Counted from the first letter of the stretch, positions 10,299-23,350 are shown. The stretch: DNA of 64,000 nucleotides from Megaustenia siamemsis (GCA_032433765.1 JAVIAB010000024.1:12483959-12547958); one strand, 5' to 3'. The notes: generated from the letters alone by a model not told the origin. Translations and numbers: made by a program.

Positions 10299-11499
10299 GA
10301 TCAAGAGTAGGATTCCAGACTCTCATGAAGGCCGCTGTCTGTTTAAGCGAATCGATCGCCCCATATAGTTTTTCTTTCAGGGAAAAGGGCGTGGACCACA
10401 TTGCTCTTCTCAGGTCTGTGTACTGGGGGCAATCCTGTAGAACATGTTTTGTTGTCATATTGTCCAGTGTACAGTGGCATAGGCTGGTTGTACCTATTTT
10501 GAATTTGGCGAACATGTGATTTCTCATTCTATTATGACCAGTGCGTAGGCGAAGTATGATGACTTGATCCCTCCTTGATAGTTGGTGGTATCCGTCACTC
10601 TCGTTATGCTTTGGGTGTTCTCGTTTCCATTTTTCATGGAACTGACCCTTGAGGATGGATTTGGCTTCATCATAACTGAGCGGATGGCTCTCTTGTGGTA
10701 ATCTCCCTCCCTCTTTAGCTAATTTGTCTGCGCGTTCGTTTCCGTGTATATTACAGTGTGATTGTATCGACTGAATGACTACTCTCTGGAAGTTATTGCA
10801 TAGTTGGTCCAGGGTTGTTCTCAAGTCATCTAGTTCATTGTTCTTGGGGATTTTTATAGCTGATAGCACTGACAGTGCATCAGTCAGAATCACCAATTTA
10901 TTGTGCATGTTATTTTTGTGTTGAGTAGCCAGTGTTGCAGCATCTCTGATGGCCTCAGTTTCTGCTTTAAAGCTGAGTGAGAATTTTCCAGTAGTTATTG
11001 ACTTGGTGATCTTGTCTTGATTATTCAGCGTCAAGAACACACCTCCCCCTCCATTTCTGGTGACATTTGTAGCAGAGCCATCTGTGTATATGTGGGACCA
11101 AGAGTCCTGTGGGTAGGTATCGTGTATGTGTTTTTCTGCTACGTGTTTTCTTTCTGTTTCTGATTGGGTGCCTTTTTTCATGATTCCTGTTATATTTTGC
11201 TTAAGTTCTGGTATTTTATGTTGTCCATGAGGAGACATATCAGACGGGCCCAATGGTTTCGATATTGTTTGGGAAAGTACTGGGTCTCCAGTAGTTAGTT
11301 CATTGGCAATTGCAGCGAAGTTGCTCCTCTTTAGTCGTACAATTCCGGAACCAGTTATTCTTTGGTGCATGGGGTGGCTAAGGAGCCTTCTATATTTCTC
11401 CACATGTTGCAATATTTTAGTGACCCGTCTATCTAAGGGTTGTAAACCGGTGATACGAATTATAGACAATACATCAAAGCTGATATGATAATGAAACAC
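10231..11499 (-). CDS. LINE RNase H / C-terminal ORF, 5' truncated (I/Nimbus-like)
   Basis: The ORF begins in the RT thumb ('GLQPLDRRVTKILQHVEKYRR' less its last residues). It continues into an RNase H domain: 'YTDGSA' (first catalytic Asp), 'ETEAI' (Glu), 'LTDALSVL' (second Asp) and 'HGNERADKLAKEGG' (His, Asn and last Asp). All key residues are present. A C-terminal Cys/His cluster follows ('CHC', 'KHVLQDCPQY'). RNase H domains occur in the I, R1 and related LINE clades; Nimbus of Biomphalaria is the nearest that comes to mind. The RT core and ORF1 are missing, so it is not autonomous. The frame runs on into the GA microsatellite at its 3' end, so the last 20 or so residues are probably not original. 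Confidence 0.82.
10244..10297. repeat. CT/GA microsatellite at LINE 3' end
   Basis: A pure CT tract which, on the minus strand, directly follows the RNase H element's 3' end 'gatcgcagagag'. The same junction recurs at 36.7 kb. Confidence 0.9.
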
Positions 11500-14189
11500 A
11501 ATATAAACATTGATAATATATCTATAATTTTTTCACATTGTGTTTCTCTTTATTGCATTTTCTGTCTTTTCTTTTTCGACCAGTGGTGCGGATGAGACCC
11601 CTCTCCATTAAATTAATGACATGCTCGTAAAGATTTAGTGAAGTTGGGTTAAAAAATAGTCTTGTGTTCACGTTGTTTTAACGTTCATGTTGTTTTAACT
11701 TTCATGTTGTGTTAACGTCCATGTTGTGTTAACGTTTACGCTGTGTTAACATCCATGTTGTGTTAACTTTCATGTTGTGTTCACGCTCATGTTATGATTA
11801 CATCCATGTTGTTTTAACGTTCGTGTTGTGTTAACGTCCACGTTGTGTTAACGTAAATGTTCTGTTCACCTCCATGTTGTTTTCACCACCATGTTGTGTT
11901 CACCTCCATGTTGTTTTACCGACCATGTTGTGTTCACCTCTATGTTGTGTTCACCTCTATGTTGTGTTCACCACAATGTTGTGTTCACCTCCATGTTGTG
12001 TTCACCTCTATGTTGTGTTCACGTCCATGTTGTGTTCACCTCTATGTTGTGTTCACGTCCATGTTGAGTTCACCTCTATGTTGTGTTCACCACAATGTTG
12101 TGTTCACGTCCATGTTGTGTTCACCTCTATGTTGTGTTCACGTCCATGTTGTGTTCACCTCCATGTTATGTTCACCTCCATGTTATTGTACCGTCCATGT
12201 TGTGTTCACCTCCATGTTGTGTTCATCACCATGTTGTGTTCACGTCCATGGTGTTTTCACCACCATGTTGTGTTCACCACCATGTTGTGTTCACCACCAT
12301 GCTGTGTTCACCACCATGCTGTGTTCACGTCCATGTTGTGTTCACCACCATGTTGTGTTCACGTCCATGTTGTTTTACCATCCATGTTGTATTAAGCTCC
12401 ATGGTGTGTTCACGCCCATGTTGTGTTCACGGCCATGCTGTTTTACCATCGATGTTGTATTCAGCTCCATGCTGTGTTCACTCCCATGTTGTGTTCACGC
12501 CCATGTTGTGTTCAAGTCCATGCTGTTTTACCACCCATGTTGTATTCAGCTCAATGCTGTGTTCACTCCCATGCTGTGTTCACTCCCATGTTGTGTTCAC
12601 GCCCATGTTATGTTCACGTCCATGCTGTTTTACCATCCATGTTGTATTCAGCTCCATGCTGTTTTCCCATCCATGTTGTATTCAGCTCCATGCTGTTTTA
12701 CCATCCATGTTGTATTCAGCTCAATGCTGTTTTCACGTCCATGTTATATTCAGCTCCATGCTGTTTTACCATAATGTTGTATTCAACTCCAAGCTGTTTT
12801 ACCATCCATGTTGTATTCAGCTCCATGCTGTTTTCACAACCATGTTGTATTCAGCTCCATGCTGTTTTCACATCCATGGTGTATTCAACTCCATGCTGTT
12901 TTCCCATCCATGTTGTATTCAGCCCCATGCTGTTTTCCCATCGATGTTGTATTCAGCTCCATGCTGTTTTCATACCCATGTTGTATTCAGCTCCATGCTG
13001 TTTTCCCATCCATGTTGTATTCAGTTCCATGCTGTTTTCCCATCCATGTTGTATTCAGCTCCATGCTGTTTTCACATCCATGTTGTATTCAGCATCAAGC
13101 AGTGTTCACGCCCATGTTGTATTCAGCTCCATGCTGTTTTCCCATCCATGTTGTATTCAGCTCCATGCTGTTTTCACATCCATGTTGTATTCAGCTCCAT
13201 GCTGTTTTCACACCCATGTTGTATTCAGCTCCATGCTGTTTTCCCATCCATGTTGTATTCAGCTCCATGCTGTTGCCCCATCCATGTTGTATTCAGCTCC
13301 ATGCTGTTTTCCCATCCATGTTGTATTCAGCTCCATGCTGTTTTCCCATCCATGTTGTATTCAGCTCCATGCTGTTTTCACATCCATGTTGTATTCAGCT
13401 CCATGCAGTGTTCACGCCCATGTTGTATTCAGGTCCATGCTGTTTTCCCATCCATGTTGTATTCAGCTCCATGCTGTTTTCACATCCATGTTGTATTCAG
13501 CTCCATGCTGTTTACACGTCCATGTTGTATTCAGCTCCATGCTGTTTTCACATCCATGTTGTATTCAACTCCATGCAGTGTTCACGCCCATGTTGTGTTC
13601 ACGTCAATGTTGTGTTCAAGTTCTTGTTGTGTTCACCTCCATGTTGTCATGCTGTGTTCACGTCCTTGTTGTATTACCGGCCACGTTGTGTTCACGTCCA
13701 TGTTGTGTTCACCTCCATGTTGTTTTACCGTCCATGTTGTGTTCACGGCCATGTTATGTTCAAGACCTGGTTATGTTCACATCCATGTTGTGTTCACGTC
13801 CATGTTGTTTTTCCGTCCATGTTGTGTTCACGTCCATGTTGTTTTACCGTCCATGTTGTGTTCACGGCCATGTTATGTTCAAGACCTGGTTATGTTCACA
13901 TCCATGTTATGTTCACATCTATGTTATGTTCACGTCCATGTTGTGTTCACGTCCATATTGTATTCACATCCATGTTATGTTCACGTCCATGTTGTGTTCA
14001 CGTCCATGTTGTATTCACATCCATGTTATGTTCACGTCCATGTTGTGTTCACGTCCATGTTGTTTTCCGTACATGTTATGTTCACGTCCATGTTGTTTTC
14101 CGTACATGTTATGTTCACGTCCATGTTGTTTTCACGTCCATGTTGTTTTTCTGTCCATGTTGTGTTCACGTCCATGTTGTGTTCACATC

Positions 14190-16055
14190 CATGTTATGTT
14201 CACATCCATGTTATATTACCGGCCACGTTGTGTTTACGTCCATGGTGTGTTCACATCATGTTATGTTCTCATCTATGTTATATTACCGGCCACGTTGTGT
14301 TCACATCCATGTTATGTTCACATCATGTTATGTTCTCATCCATGTTATATTACCGGCCATGTTGTGTTCACGTCCATGTTGTGTTCACATCCATGTTATA
14401 TTACCGGCCACGTTGTGTTCACGTCCATGTTGTGTCACATCCATGTTTTGTTCACATCCATGTTATATTAACGGCTACGTTGTGTTCACATCCATGTTGT
14501 GTTCACATCCATGTTATATTACCGGCCACGTTGTGTTCACTCCCATGTTGTGTTCACGCCCATGTTGTGTTCACGTCCATGCTGTTTTACCACCCATGTT
14601 GTATTCAGCTCAATGCTGTTTTACCATCCATGTTGTATTGAGCTCCATGATGTTTTCACGTCCATGTTGTATTGAGCTCCATGATGTTTTCACGTCCATG
14701 TTGTATTGAGCTCTAGGATGCTTTCACGTCCATGTTGTATTGAGCTCCATGCTGTTTTCACGTCCATGTTGTATTGAGCTCCATGCTGTTTTTACGTCCA
14801 TGTTGTATTGAGCTCCATGCTGTTTTCACAGCCATGTTGTATTGAGCTCCATGCTGTTTTCACGGCCATGTTGTATTCAGCTCCATGCTGTTTTCACATC
14901 CATGTTGTATTCAACTCCATTCTGTTTTCCCATCCATGTTGTATTCAGCTCCATGCTGTTTTCCCATCCATGTTGTATTGAGCTCCATGCTGTTTTCACG
15001 GCCATGTTGTATTGAGCTCCATGCTGCTTTTACATCCATGTTGTATTCAGCTCCATGCTGTTTTCACGTCCATGTTGTATTCAGCTCCATGCTGTTTTCA
15101 CATCCATGTTGTATTGAGCTCCATGCTGCTTTTACATCCATGTTGTATTCAGCTCCATGCTGTTTTCACGTCCATGTTGTATTCAGCTCCATGCTGTTTT
15201 CACATCCATGTTGTATTGAGCTCCATGCTGCTTTTACATCCATGTTGTATTCAGCTCCATGCTGTTTTCACGTCCATGTTGTATTCAGCTCCATGCTGTT
15301 TTCACATCCATGTTGTATTCAGCTCCATGCAGTGTTCACGCCCATGTTGTGTTCACATCCATGTTGTTTTTCCGTCCATGTTATGTTCGCATCCATGTTG
15401 TGTTCACATCCATGTTGTTTTTCCGTCCATGTTATGTTCACATCCATGTTATGTTCACGTCCATGTTATGTTCACGTCCATGTTGTTTTCACGTCCATGT
15501 TGTGTTCACGTCCATGTTATGTTCACGTCCATGTTGTGTTCACGTCCATGTTGTTTTTCCGTCCATGTTATGTTCACATCCATGTTATGTTCACGTCCAT
15601 GTTGTTTTCACGTCCATGTTGTGTTCACGTCCATGTTATGTTCACGTCCATGTTGTGTTCACGTCCATGTTGTTTTCACGTCCATGTTATGTTCACGTCC
15701 ATGTTGTGTTCACGTCCATGTTGTTTTCACGTCCATGTTGTGTTCACGTCCATGTTATGTTCACATCCATGTTATGTTCACGTCCATATTGTTTTCACGT
15801 CCATGTTATGTTCACATCCATGTTGTTTTTCCGTCCATGTTATGTTCACATCCATGTTATGTTCACGTCCATATTGTTTTCACGTCCATGTTATGTTCAC
15901 GTCCATGTTGTGTTCACGTCCATGTTGTTTTCCCGTCCATGTTATGTTCACGTCCATGTTGTGTTCACGTCCATGTTGTTTTCCGTCCATGTTATGTTCA
16001 CGTCCATGTTGTTTTCCGTCCATGTTATGTTCACGTCCATGTTATGTTCACGTCC
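14190..16055. repeat. Higher-order duplicate, copy 1
   Basis: About 1865 bases of the 17-base satellite recur almost identically starting near 16056; for example 14885 matches 16750 and 15259 matches 17124. Confidence 0.85.
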
Positions 16056-17945
16056 ATGTTATGTTCACATCCATGTTATATTACCGGCCACGTTGTGTTT
16101 ACGTCCATGGTGTGTTCACATCATGTTATGTTCTCATCTATGTTATATTACCGGCCACGTTGTGTTCACATCCATGTTATGTTCACATCATGTTATGTTC
16201 TCATCCATGTTATATTACCGGCCATGTTGTGTTCACGTCCATGTTGTGTTCACATCCATGTTATATTACCGGCCACGTTGTGTTCACGTCCATGTTGTGT
16301 CACATCCATGTTTTGTTCACATCCATGTTATATTAACGGCTACGTTGTGTTCACATCCATGTTATGTTCACATCCATGTTATATTACCGGCCACGTTGTG
16401 TTCACTCCCATGTTGTGTTCACGCCCATGTTGTGTTCACGTCCATGCTGTTTTACCACCCATGTTGTATTCAGCTCAATGCTGTTTTACCATCCATGTTG
16501 TATTGAGCTCCATGATGTTTTCACGTCCATGTTGTATTGAGCTCCATGATGTTTTCACGTCCATGTTGTATTGAGCTCTAGGATGCTTTCACGTCCATGT
16601 TGTATTGAGCTCCATGCTGTTTTCACGTCCATGTTGTATTGAGCTCCATGCTGTTTTTACGTCCATGTTGTATTGAGCTCCATGCTGTTTTCACAGCCAT
16701 GTTGTATTGAGCTCCATGCTGTTTTCACGGCCATGTTGTATTCAGCTCCATGCTGTTTTCACATCCATGTTGTATTCAACTCCATTCTGTTTTCCCATCC
16801 ATGTTGTATTCAGCTCCATGCTGTTTTCCCATCCATGTTGTATTGAGCTCCATGCTGTTTTCACGGCCATGTTGTATTGAGCTCCATGCTGCTTTTACAT
16901 CCATGTTGTATTCAGCTCCATGCTGTTTTCACGTCCATGTTGTATTCAGCTCCATGCTGTTTTCACATCCATGTTGTATTGAGCTCCATGCTGCTTTTAC
17001 ATCCATGTTGTATTCAGCTCCATGCTGTTTTCACGTCCATGTTGTATTCAGCTCCATGCTGTTTTCACATCCATGTTGTATTGAGCTCCATGCTGCTTTT
17101 ACATCCATGTTGTATTCAGCTCCATGCTGTTTTCACGTCCATGTTGTATTCAGCTCCATGCTGTTTTCACATCCATGTTGTATTCAGCTCCATGCAGTGT
17201 TCACGCCCATGTTGTGTTCACATCCATGTTGTTTTTCCGTCCATGTTATGTTCGCATCCATGTTGTGTTCACATCCATGTTGTTTTTCCGTCCATGTTAT
17301 GTTCACATCCATGTTATGTTCACGTCCATGTTATGTTCACGTCCATGTTGTTTTCACGTCCATGTTGTGTTCACGTCCATGTTATGTTCACGTCCATGTT
17401 GTGTTCACGTCCATGTTGTTTTTCCGTCCATGTTATGTTCACATCCATGTTATGTTCACGTCCATGTTATGTTCACGTCCATGTTGTTTTCACGTCCATG
17501 TTGTGTTCACGTCCATGTTATGTTCACGTCCATGTTGTGTTCACGTCCATGTTGTTTTCACGTCCATGTTATGTTCACGTCCATGTTGTGTTCACGTCCA
17601 TGTTGTTTTCACGTCCATGTTGTGTTCACGTCCATGTTATGTTCACATCCATGTTATGTTCACGTCCATATTGTTTTCACGTCCATGTTATGTTCACATC
17701 CATGTTGTTTTTCCGTCCATGTTATGTTCACATCCATGTTATGTTCACGTCCATATTGTTTTCACGTCCATGTTATGTTCACGTCCATGTTGTGTTCACG
17801 TCCATGTTGTTTTCCCGTCCATGTTATGTTCACGTCCATGTTGTGTTCACGTCCATGTTGTTTTCCGTCCATGTTATGTTCACGTCCATGTTGTTTTCCG
17901 TCCATGTTATGTTCACGTCCATGTTATGTTCACGTCCATGTTATG
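16056..17945. repeat. Higher-order duplicate, copy 2
   Basis: Second copy, offset 1865 bases and then 1882 bases after about 17470, where one extra 17-base unit is present. It diverges from copy 1 at the right edge near 17970. Confidence 0.85.
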
Positions 17946-18849
17946 TTCACATCCATGTTATATTACCGGCCACGTTGTGTTCACATCATGTTATGTTCTC
18001 ATCTATGTTTTATTACCGGGTACGTTGTGTTCACGTCCATGTTGTGTTCACATCCATATTATGTTCACATCCATGTTATACTACCGGCCACTTTGTGTTC
18101 ACATCATGTTATGTTCTCATCTATGTTATATTACCGGCCACGTTGTGTTCACGTCCTTGTTGTGTTCACATCATGTTATGTTCTCATCTATGTTATATTA
18201 CCGGCCACGTTGTGTTCACATCCATGTTATGTTCACATCCATGTTATGTTCACATCCATGTTATGTTCACATCCATGTTGTTTTTCCGTCCATGTTATGT
18301 TCACGTCCATGTTGTGTTCACATCTATGTTATATTACCGGCCACGTTGTGTTCACGTCCACATTGTGTTCACATCCATGTTTTGTTCACATCCATGTTAT
18401 ATTACCGGCTACGTTGTGTTCACATCCATGTTATATTACCGTCCATGTTGTGTCACGAACATGTTGTGTTCACGTCCATGTTATATTACCGGCCATGTTG
18501 TGTCACGCCCACGTTGTGTTCACGTCCATGTTGTGTTCACATCCATGTTTTGTTCACATCTATGTTATATTACCGGCCACGTTGTGTTCACGTCCACATT
18601 GTGTTCACATCCATGTTTTGTTCACATCCATGTTATATTACCGGCTACGTTGTGTTCACATCCATGTTGTGTTCACATCCATGTTATAATACCGACCATG
18701 TTGTGTCACGCCCACGTTGTGTTCACGTCCATGTTGTGTTTGATCCCCTACCAGTCCTAGGTAGAAAGAACTAGAAATGGTCTACAATGAGTGAATGACT
18801 AAATCCTCGCTCACTCCTACCTACACATTTATTTCTTGAAACAACTTAC

Positions 18850-18885
18850 CACTATTGGATCCGTTGGTCGAGTACGACTTATAAC
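18850..18885 (-). CDS. Micro-exon 10 (36 bases)
   Basis: The acceptor ends ATCATGTTTGTAG and the donor is GTAAGT. In phase 0 it reads VISRTRPTDPIV. It lies about 100 bases beyond the edge of the 7.1-kb 17-base satellite, which therefore fills much of the following intron. Confidence 0.6.
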
Positions 18886-19121
18886 CTACAAACATGATAA
18901 GTTCAATGTAAATGTATTAGTTACTTATCACTTATTTGTCTACAAAATAAAATATATCATTATATATAAGTTCTTATTTGTAGATGTTCAAGTAGATTGT
19001 CGTATTACAATAAAGGCTTTCTAGCTTTCAAACCCATCAAACTCATTATCGTTTTATGTTCCTCCCTCTGTGTCTGTACTGCTGTATATATAATGATTAT
19101 GGCTATAGTTATGGTTAGTCG

Positions 19122-19430
19122 ATTACCCCTGTATTTGCAAACAGATTAAAATCCATAATTGCTCAACTGCCCGTGTCAGTTGAATCATCCGAATTAAAAT
19201 TCATCATACTGATCCAAACAAAGCAAGGCAGCTACAGTTCCCATCATAGCTGCTACAACACACGCCAAAAGACATAAGGCCAAGCGGCACCGAAAATGAA
19301 CGCGATTGAACTGTCCTTCGTTATATGATATCATCATTCATCGTAAGCAATCGGAATATTGAAACACGATCCGGATGAAAAGAAAACAGCACACAGTGTA
19401 CACATTGCACTAAACTCAGTAGTTCCGGCA
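19122..19430 (-). repeat. Dispersed repeat R1, antisense copy
   Basis: About 300 bases match, on the minus strand, the copies at 41466-41790 and 48206-48545: 'tactgagtt', 'gtgctgtt', 'gccttatgtcttttggcgtg', 'cacgggcagttgagcaat'. The class is unknown and no coding capacity is shared. Confidence 0.7.
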
Positions 19431-19522
19431 GCAAACCGATTTTGGAAGAAACAGCAATAGAAACACTTTTCAGACTGAATCTCAACGGTGCCTGCGACCT
19501 ATCCACCATATTGACCTGAAAT

Positions 19523-19525
<3 letters not shown>

Positions 19526-19582
<57 letters not shown>
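19526..19582. repeat. TA microsatellite
   Basis: About 28 TA dinucleotides. Confidence 0.95.
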
Positions 19583-19586
<4 letters not shown>

Positions 19587-20219
19587 TACTATTTACAATA
19601 TTATATAATGTATGTAATATAACTATATCATACATGGATTTATACAATATTACGTCTTCCAGATGTATTTCTTCTGTAACTGCTGTAAGAGTTCATGTAT
19701 CGCAAGGGAACAGAAAAGCCAGTTAAACAAGTGCTCACTGTTCTGTTTTTAATGCCAAGAATGATGCTTTTAACTTGACAAATATGTTTTCACTTTGCAA
19801 GGGTGGCTGCAGTTTGCGCTATTCAAGTTGATACTTCAGGACTTGAGCTTTCATTGCTGACATTTGATCTAAATTTGTCCTTAAGACTTTGGGCATTCTT
19901 ATTTAGATCGCATCACAAAATTTGGGAAAAGCCACAACAAAGATTAGGGGTATATGCTAATTTATTGACTTTAGTGAAGAAGCTGAGAATGACATGATTA
20001 GTCCAAGTATCTCGGTTGTCTGGCCGAGCAAAGACAACCTGTAAATAATAGGGAAAGGTGCGAGAAGGATAGTACAGAGAAAGAGATAGAAAGATGGCAT
20101 CAAAGAATGGACAAGCCTTGACTTTGCAGGTCCTGAAAATCACTCAGAACAGTTATCTCTCCTAGTGCTATTTATTTATTGCCAGCTTCATTAATTCTCA
20201 CAATTTGCTTGCTGCTTGC

Positions 20220-20640
20220 TTGCTTGCGTTCGCCCTATGACTAAAGTATTCTAGAGTATTCGTAGACTGTAGAATTCCTCTTCGTCATCCGCCCTTAAAA
20301 GGACGTTAAGTGGGTGTGTCTGCGTTGTGTTGTAATTTGCAGTATAACTGTTATATTTGCGCCTTTCGGCCCAGCACATCCGACTTCAGCACGACATTCT
20401 TGAGTACCGGGTTGTCTTCCCTTTTCGATCCCTGCTTGCTTGACCAGACTAGACAGGTTAGTCTGTTACTGGAGGCACCACGGAGAGGTAGAGCAGGGTC
20501 TGGATGATTTTGGTTCACCGATCCTGGCGCAAGCCATCAGCTGTGGGTCGCTGACAACTTCCAGCTCTGGTGCTGGGAGGCGCGCCTTCGCCTCCTTTCT
20601 CACAATTTGAGTCCTATCCCTATTTATTTTCAGTCCTAGC
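20220..20640. other. GC-richer unclassified block
   Basis: Markedly GC-richer than its surroundings (for example 'tgctgggaggcgcgccttcg'). It has no long ORF, tRNA fold or match to the other repeats in the window. It may be an unrecognised transposon end. Confidence 0.35.
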
Positions 20641-21097
20641 AGTTGTGATCCATCGACAAGTAGCCGATCTCTCTTATTGTACCTTTTATGCTATAGAAAG
20701 TTTTTATGTTAAACTTTAGTTTGTGTTTGAGCAGATGTCCTATAATTATAAAAATATTGTTGTTTGTTTATATTATTTTTTTGCTATCGGTCTAACCAGT
20801 CAAAACCATCATACCATTTATTGCAAAATATGGGAATATTACGTTATCTGTCGGGTCCTAAATTGTATCTATTAAATCTGTATATCGTATATAATATATA
20901 ATTACATCGTCATTAAATTGACCTTTATGTGTCGGCTTAAAATAAAAATTGTTAGAAAATATTGTACCTGGTATTAAATAAGTAACATTCGTTTGAAATA
21001 TAACATTAATGTTATTTATTACTCAAACCCTATCACGTGGTTTATATTTGGGTTTATTTATATAATTGTGTTTAAATCGTCAGTTTAGTCAGGCCCA
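20641..21097. other. AT-rich gene-free stretch
   Basis: Nothing recognisable beyond AT-rich sequence; no splice-bounded exon found. Confidence 0.4.
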
Positions 21098-21109
21098 TAA
21101 GTGTGACTG

Positions 21110-21372
21110 GCCCTGACGCGATAGCTCAGTGGTTAGTGAACTGGACTATATAGGACAAGGGGTAGGGTTCGATCCCGACCGACGGCTTCCGAGTTCACCC
21201 AGCCTTAAAATGGGTACCGGATTTTTTTCTGGGAAAGTAAAGCGGCACGGACGTAATACCGACCACATTATCCCAAAAATCGTGTCCTGAAGGTCTGTAA
21301 AATATAGGGCCACTAACACCATATTTCCCTGTACGCCACTTGGCGTGACGGGGGTACTTTGCTTTACTTACT
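21110..21372 (+). mobile_element. SINE1 full-length copy with TSD
   Basis: tRNA-derived head with an A-box-like 'tagctcagtggttagtg' and a B box 'gggttcgatccc', SINE1 body, and a CTTTACTTACTT tail. Flanked by 12-base repeats taagtgtg[a/g]ctg (21098-21109 and 21373-21384) with one mismatch. Confidence 0.92.
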
Positions 21373-21479
21373 TAAGTGTGGCTGATTGTCAGGAAGAGGC
21401 TAATGACACTTCCAATGTTGACTCCTTTACTCATATTTTTATTGGAAACATTTCAGAAGACAAAATTACTGAATTTACA

Positions 21480-21700
21480 TCAAATCACCCAAAGAACAGG
21501 CCCTTTTTTTGAATCCTCAGGGAAAAAGACAACGAGGAAAACCAGGATATTCTTGGAGAAGACAGATGGAAGCAGAGATGAAGATGATGTGGAAGACATG
21601 GAATGATCTTAAAAGAATGACAAGAAACAGAACAGCATGGGAAGTGTTTGTTGAAGACCTATGCCCCACGGGGAGCTGAAAAGGTAGAAGAAGAACAGAG
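21480..21700 (+). mobile_element. LINE 3' end, family E
   Basis: Frameshifted C-terminus: 'PQGKRQRGKPGYSWRRQ', 'WKTWNDLKRMTRNRTAW', 'VEDLCPTGS' then stop and 'ggtagaagaag'. An antisense relative lies at 26040-26290. Confidence 0.75.
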
Positions 21701-21914
21701 ACCCAAAGAACATGCAGCTTCTAGTATATAAATATAAATACATCAGACAATGATGGGACATTAATTCAACAAGGGCAGGCTATCATCGACATAACTGACA
21801 CACGACAAAAAGTCTACTCAGGAGTTTAAAGAAACAATGAATTATTAATATTTTCAATGAAATAATTGCGTATTTACAATCACGTCAGGTTTAGAGTATA
21901 TTGCTGGTACTTAC

Positions 21915-21947
21915 TATGCTGCCATTGATATGTCTCGCAGCGACAAT
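21915..21947 (-). CDS. Micro-exon 9 (33 bases)
   Basis: The acceptor is weaker (CATTATCAATTTAG); the donor is GTAAGT. In phase 0 it reads IVAARHINGSI. All three phases are open, so the phase is set only by the chain. It sits just upstream of a CACT-rich array. Confidence 0.55.
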
Positions 21948-22014
21948 CTAAATTGATAATGATTTTAAAATTGAGACAAACATAATTCAAAACTATTATG
22001 ATACATTTAAATTC

Positions 22015-22345
22015 ATGATACGTTCACTCAGACATTCTTTCATTCACTCACTCAAACACTCACGAAACATCTCATTGACATTCATTCACTCACTCAAACA
22101 CTCACGAAACATCTCATTGACATTCATTCACACATTCAAACACTCACGCAACATCTCATTCACATTCATTCACTCATTCACACACACGAAACATCTCATT
22201 CACATTCATTCACTCACTCAAACACACACGAAACATATCATCGACATTCATTCACACACTCAAACACTCACGAAACATCTCGTTGACATTCATTCACTCA
22301 CTCAAACACTCACGAAACATCTCATAGATATTCATTCACTCACTC
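22015..22345. repeat. ~42-base minisatellite
   Basis: About 8 imperfect units of 'cattcattcactcactcaa' plus 'acactcacgaaacatctcat'. Confidence 0.88.
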
Positions 22346-22515
22346 CATTCGTTCTTTCTTACTTACTCACTCACTAACTCGCATATTTTCTCATTAACTC
22401 ACTCGTTCTCTCACTCACTCACTCGTTCTCTCACTAACTCACTCATTCTCTCACTCACTCACTAACTCACTCATTCTCCAACTCACTCACTAACTCACTC
22501 ATTCTCTCACTCACA
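22346..22515. repeat. CACT/AACT-rich array
   Basis: Short irregular units 'ctcactcactaactcactc' and 'attctctcactcac' continue from the preceding minisatellite. Confidence 0.85.
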
Positions 22516-22559
22516 CATGCTAACATTTAATGATTCAAAAATACCGATTTTAAATTAAC

Positions 22560-22765
22560 ACTACTAAAGTAGCAAAAGTAATCTTGGAAGCGAAAATGCA
22601 AAGTAAAAGAGGCAGAGGCAAACAAAGACTAACGGGGACGAGTAACATCAAAAGTTGGACACGTTAGCCTATGACAACCTGTACCCTCAAAACAAGAGAT
22701 TGAACAGAATGTTGCTCCATGGTAGCCAACCTTCGATGCGGAGGCGTCAATGATGATGTTGATTG
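22560..22765 (+). mobile_element. LINE family C 3' fragment
   Basis: Encodes a decayed 'KVILEAKMQSKRGRGK..TSNIKSW' region and ends 'aaccttcgatgcggaggcg', matching other family C ends. Confidence 0.7.
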
Positions 22766-22879
22766 AAGCAAGATTTCATGCAACCAGTAGTTTCTATTTC
22801 CCTCTCCGACTTTCTCTCTTTCTCTTTCTCTCTCTTTCTCTCTCATTGACTAATCATTGAAATTCAAAGACACCACGGC

Positions 22880-23350
22880 TGTTAATTGTATTATGTTTTC
22901 GTCCTACCTTCTCCTGTATCTCCTTCTTTGACACATCCAATCAAATCCTACTTCAGCTACATCACATGAATGAAGACACGAAGTAGAACCATATACATTT
23001 GATTTGAAAATTCTGAGTTTGTTTTGCTTTTAGTAATTTTGTTTTCCTTTTTTCGGGGTTTTGAAATTCATTGCTAGTTCGCTATTCTGATTCTAATTTC
23101 TTTCTTTATGTCTCCTTCTTGATCTCTGCAGCTTCCAAGATATACAAGGTGACTTGATTCGTCTACTGCCTTTTTTTCAGGTATAATTTTTCTTCTGGAC
23201 GAGTTTGAATTTTCACTACTTTTGTCTTTTCTTTGTTGATCTCAACTATGTGCTAGCCATTGATGACATGTCATTTGTCTTTACTTGCATCTTGTTCACA
23301 TTGCTAATGATACGAACTATGTCGTCCGTAAAATAAAGGTGTTCCATTCG
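22880..23350 (-). mobile_element. LINE reverse transcriptase fragment (catalytic motif region)
   Basis: Minus strand encodes 'LYFTDDIVRIISNVNKMQ', the [YF]xDD active-site motif with Thr at x, followed by the 'KT..VV.I' region. The frame then breaks repeatedly. The same RT's upstream 'QG..SLSP' motif is at 23805-23990, separated by other inserts. Confidence 0.75.

Larger units (their letters stand above)
11655..18747. repeat. 7.1-kb satellite of 17-base units
   Basis: Unit 'cacgtccatgttgtgtt' and variants repeated roughly 400 times, partly organised as 34-base dimers ('cagctccatgctgttttc' alternating with 'catccatgttgtatt'). The plus-strand unit lacks stops in all three frames, and 17 is not a multiple of three, so all three plus frames stay open for hundreds of codons. 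TCA in the unit puts TGA into every minus frame. The very long ORFs (up to 852 codons) are therefore by-products. The array lies in the intron between micro-exons 10 and 11. Confidence 0.95.

Noticed and set aside
11857..18774. Long plus-strand ORFs (up to 852 codons) rich in His, Cys, Pro and Ser
   Set aside because: All lie in the 17-base satellite, occur in all three frames at once, and are explained by a stop-free unit.
21110..21185. Stand-alone tRNA gene
   Set aside because: The tRNA-like sequence is the head of a SINE repeated eleven times with TSDs.
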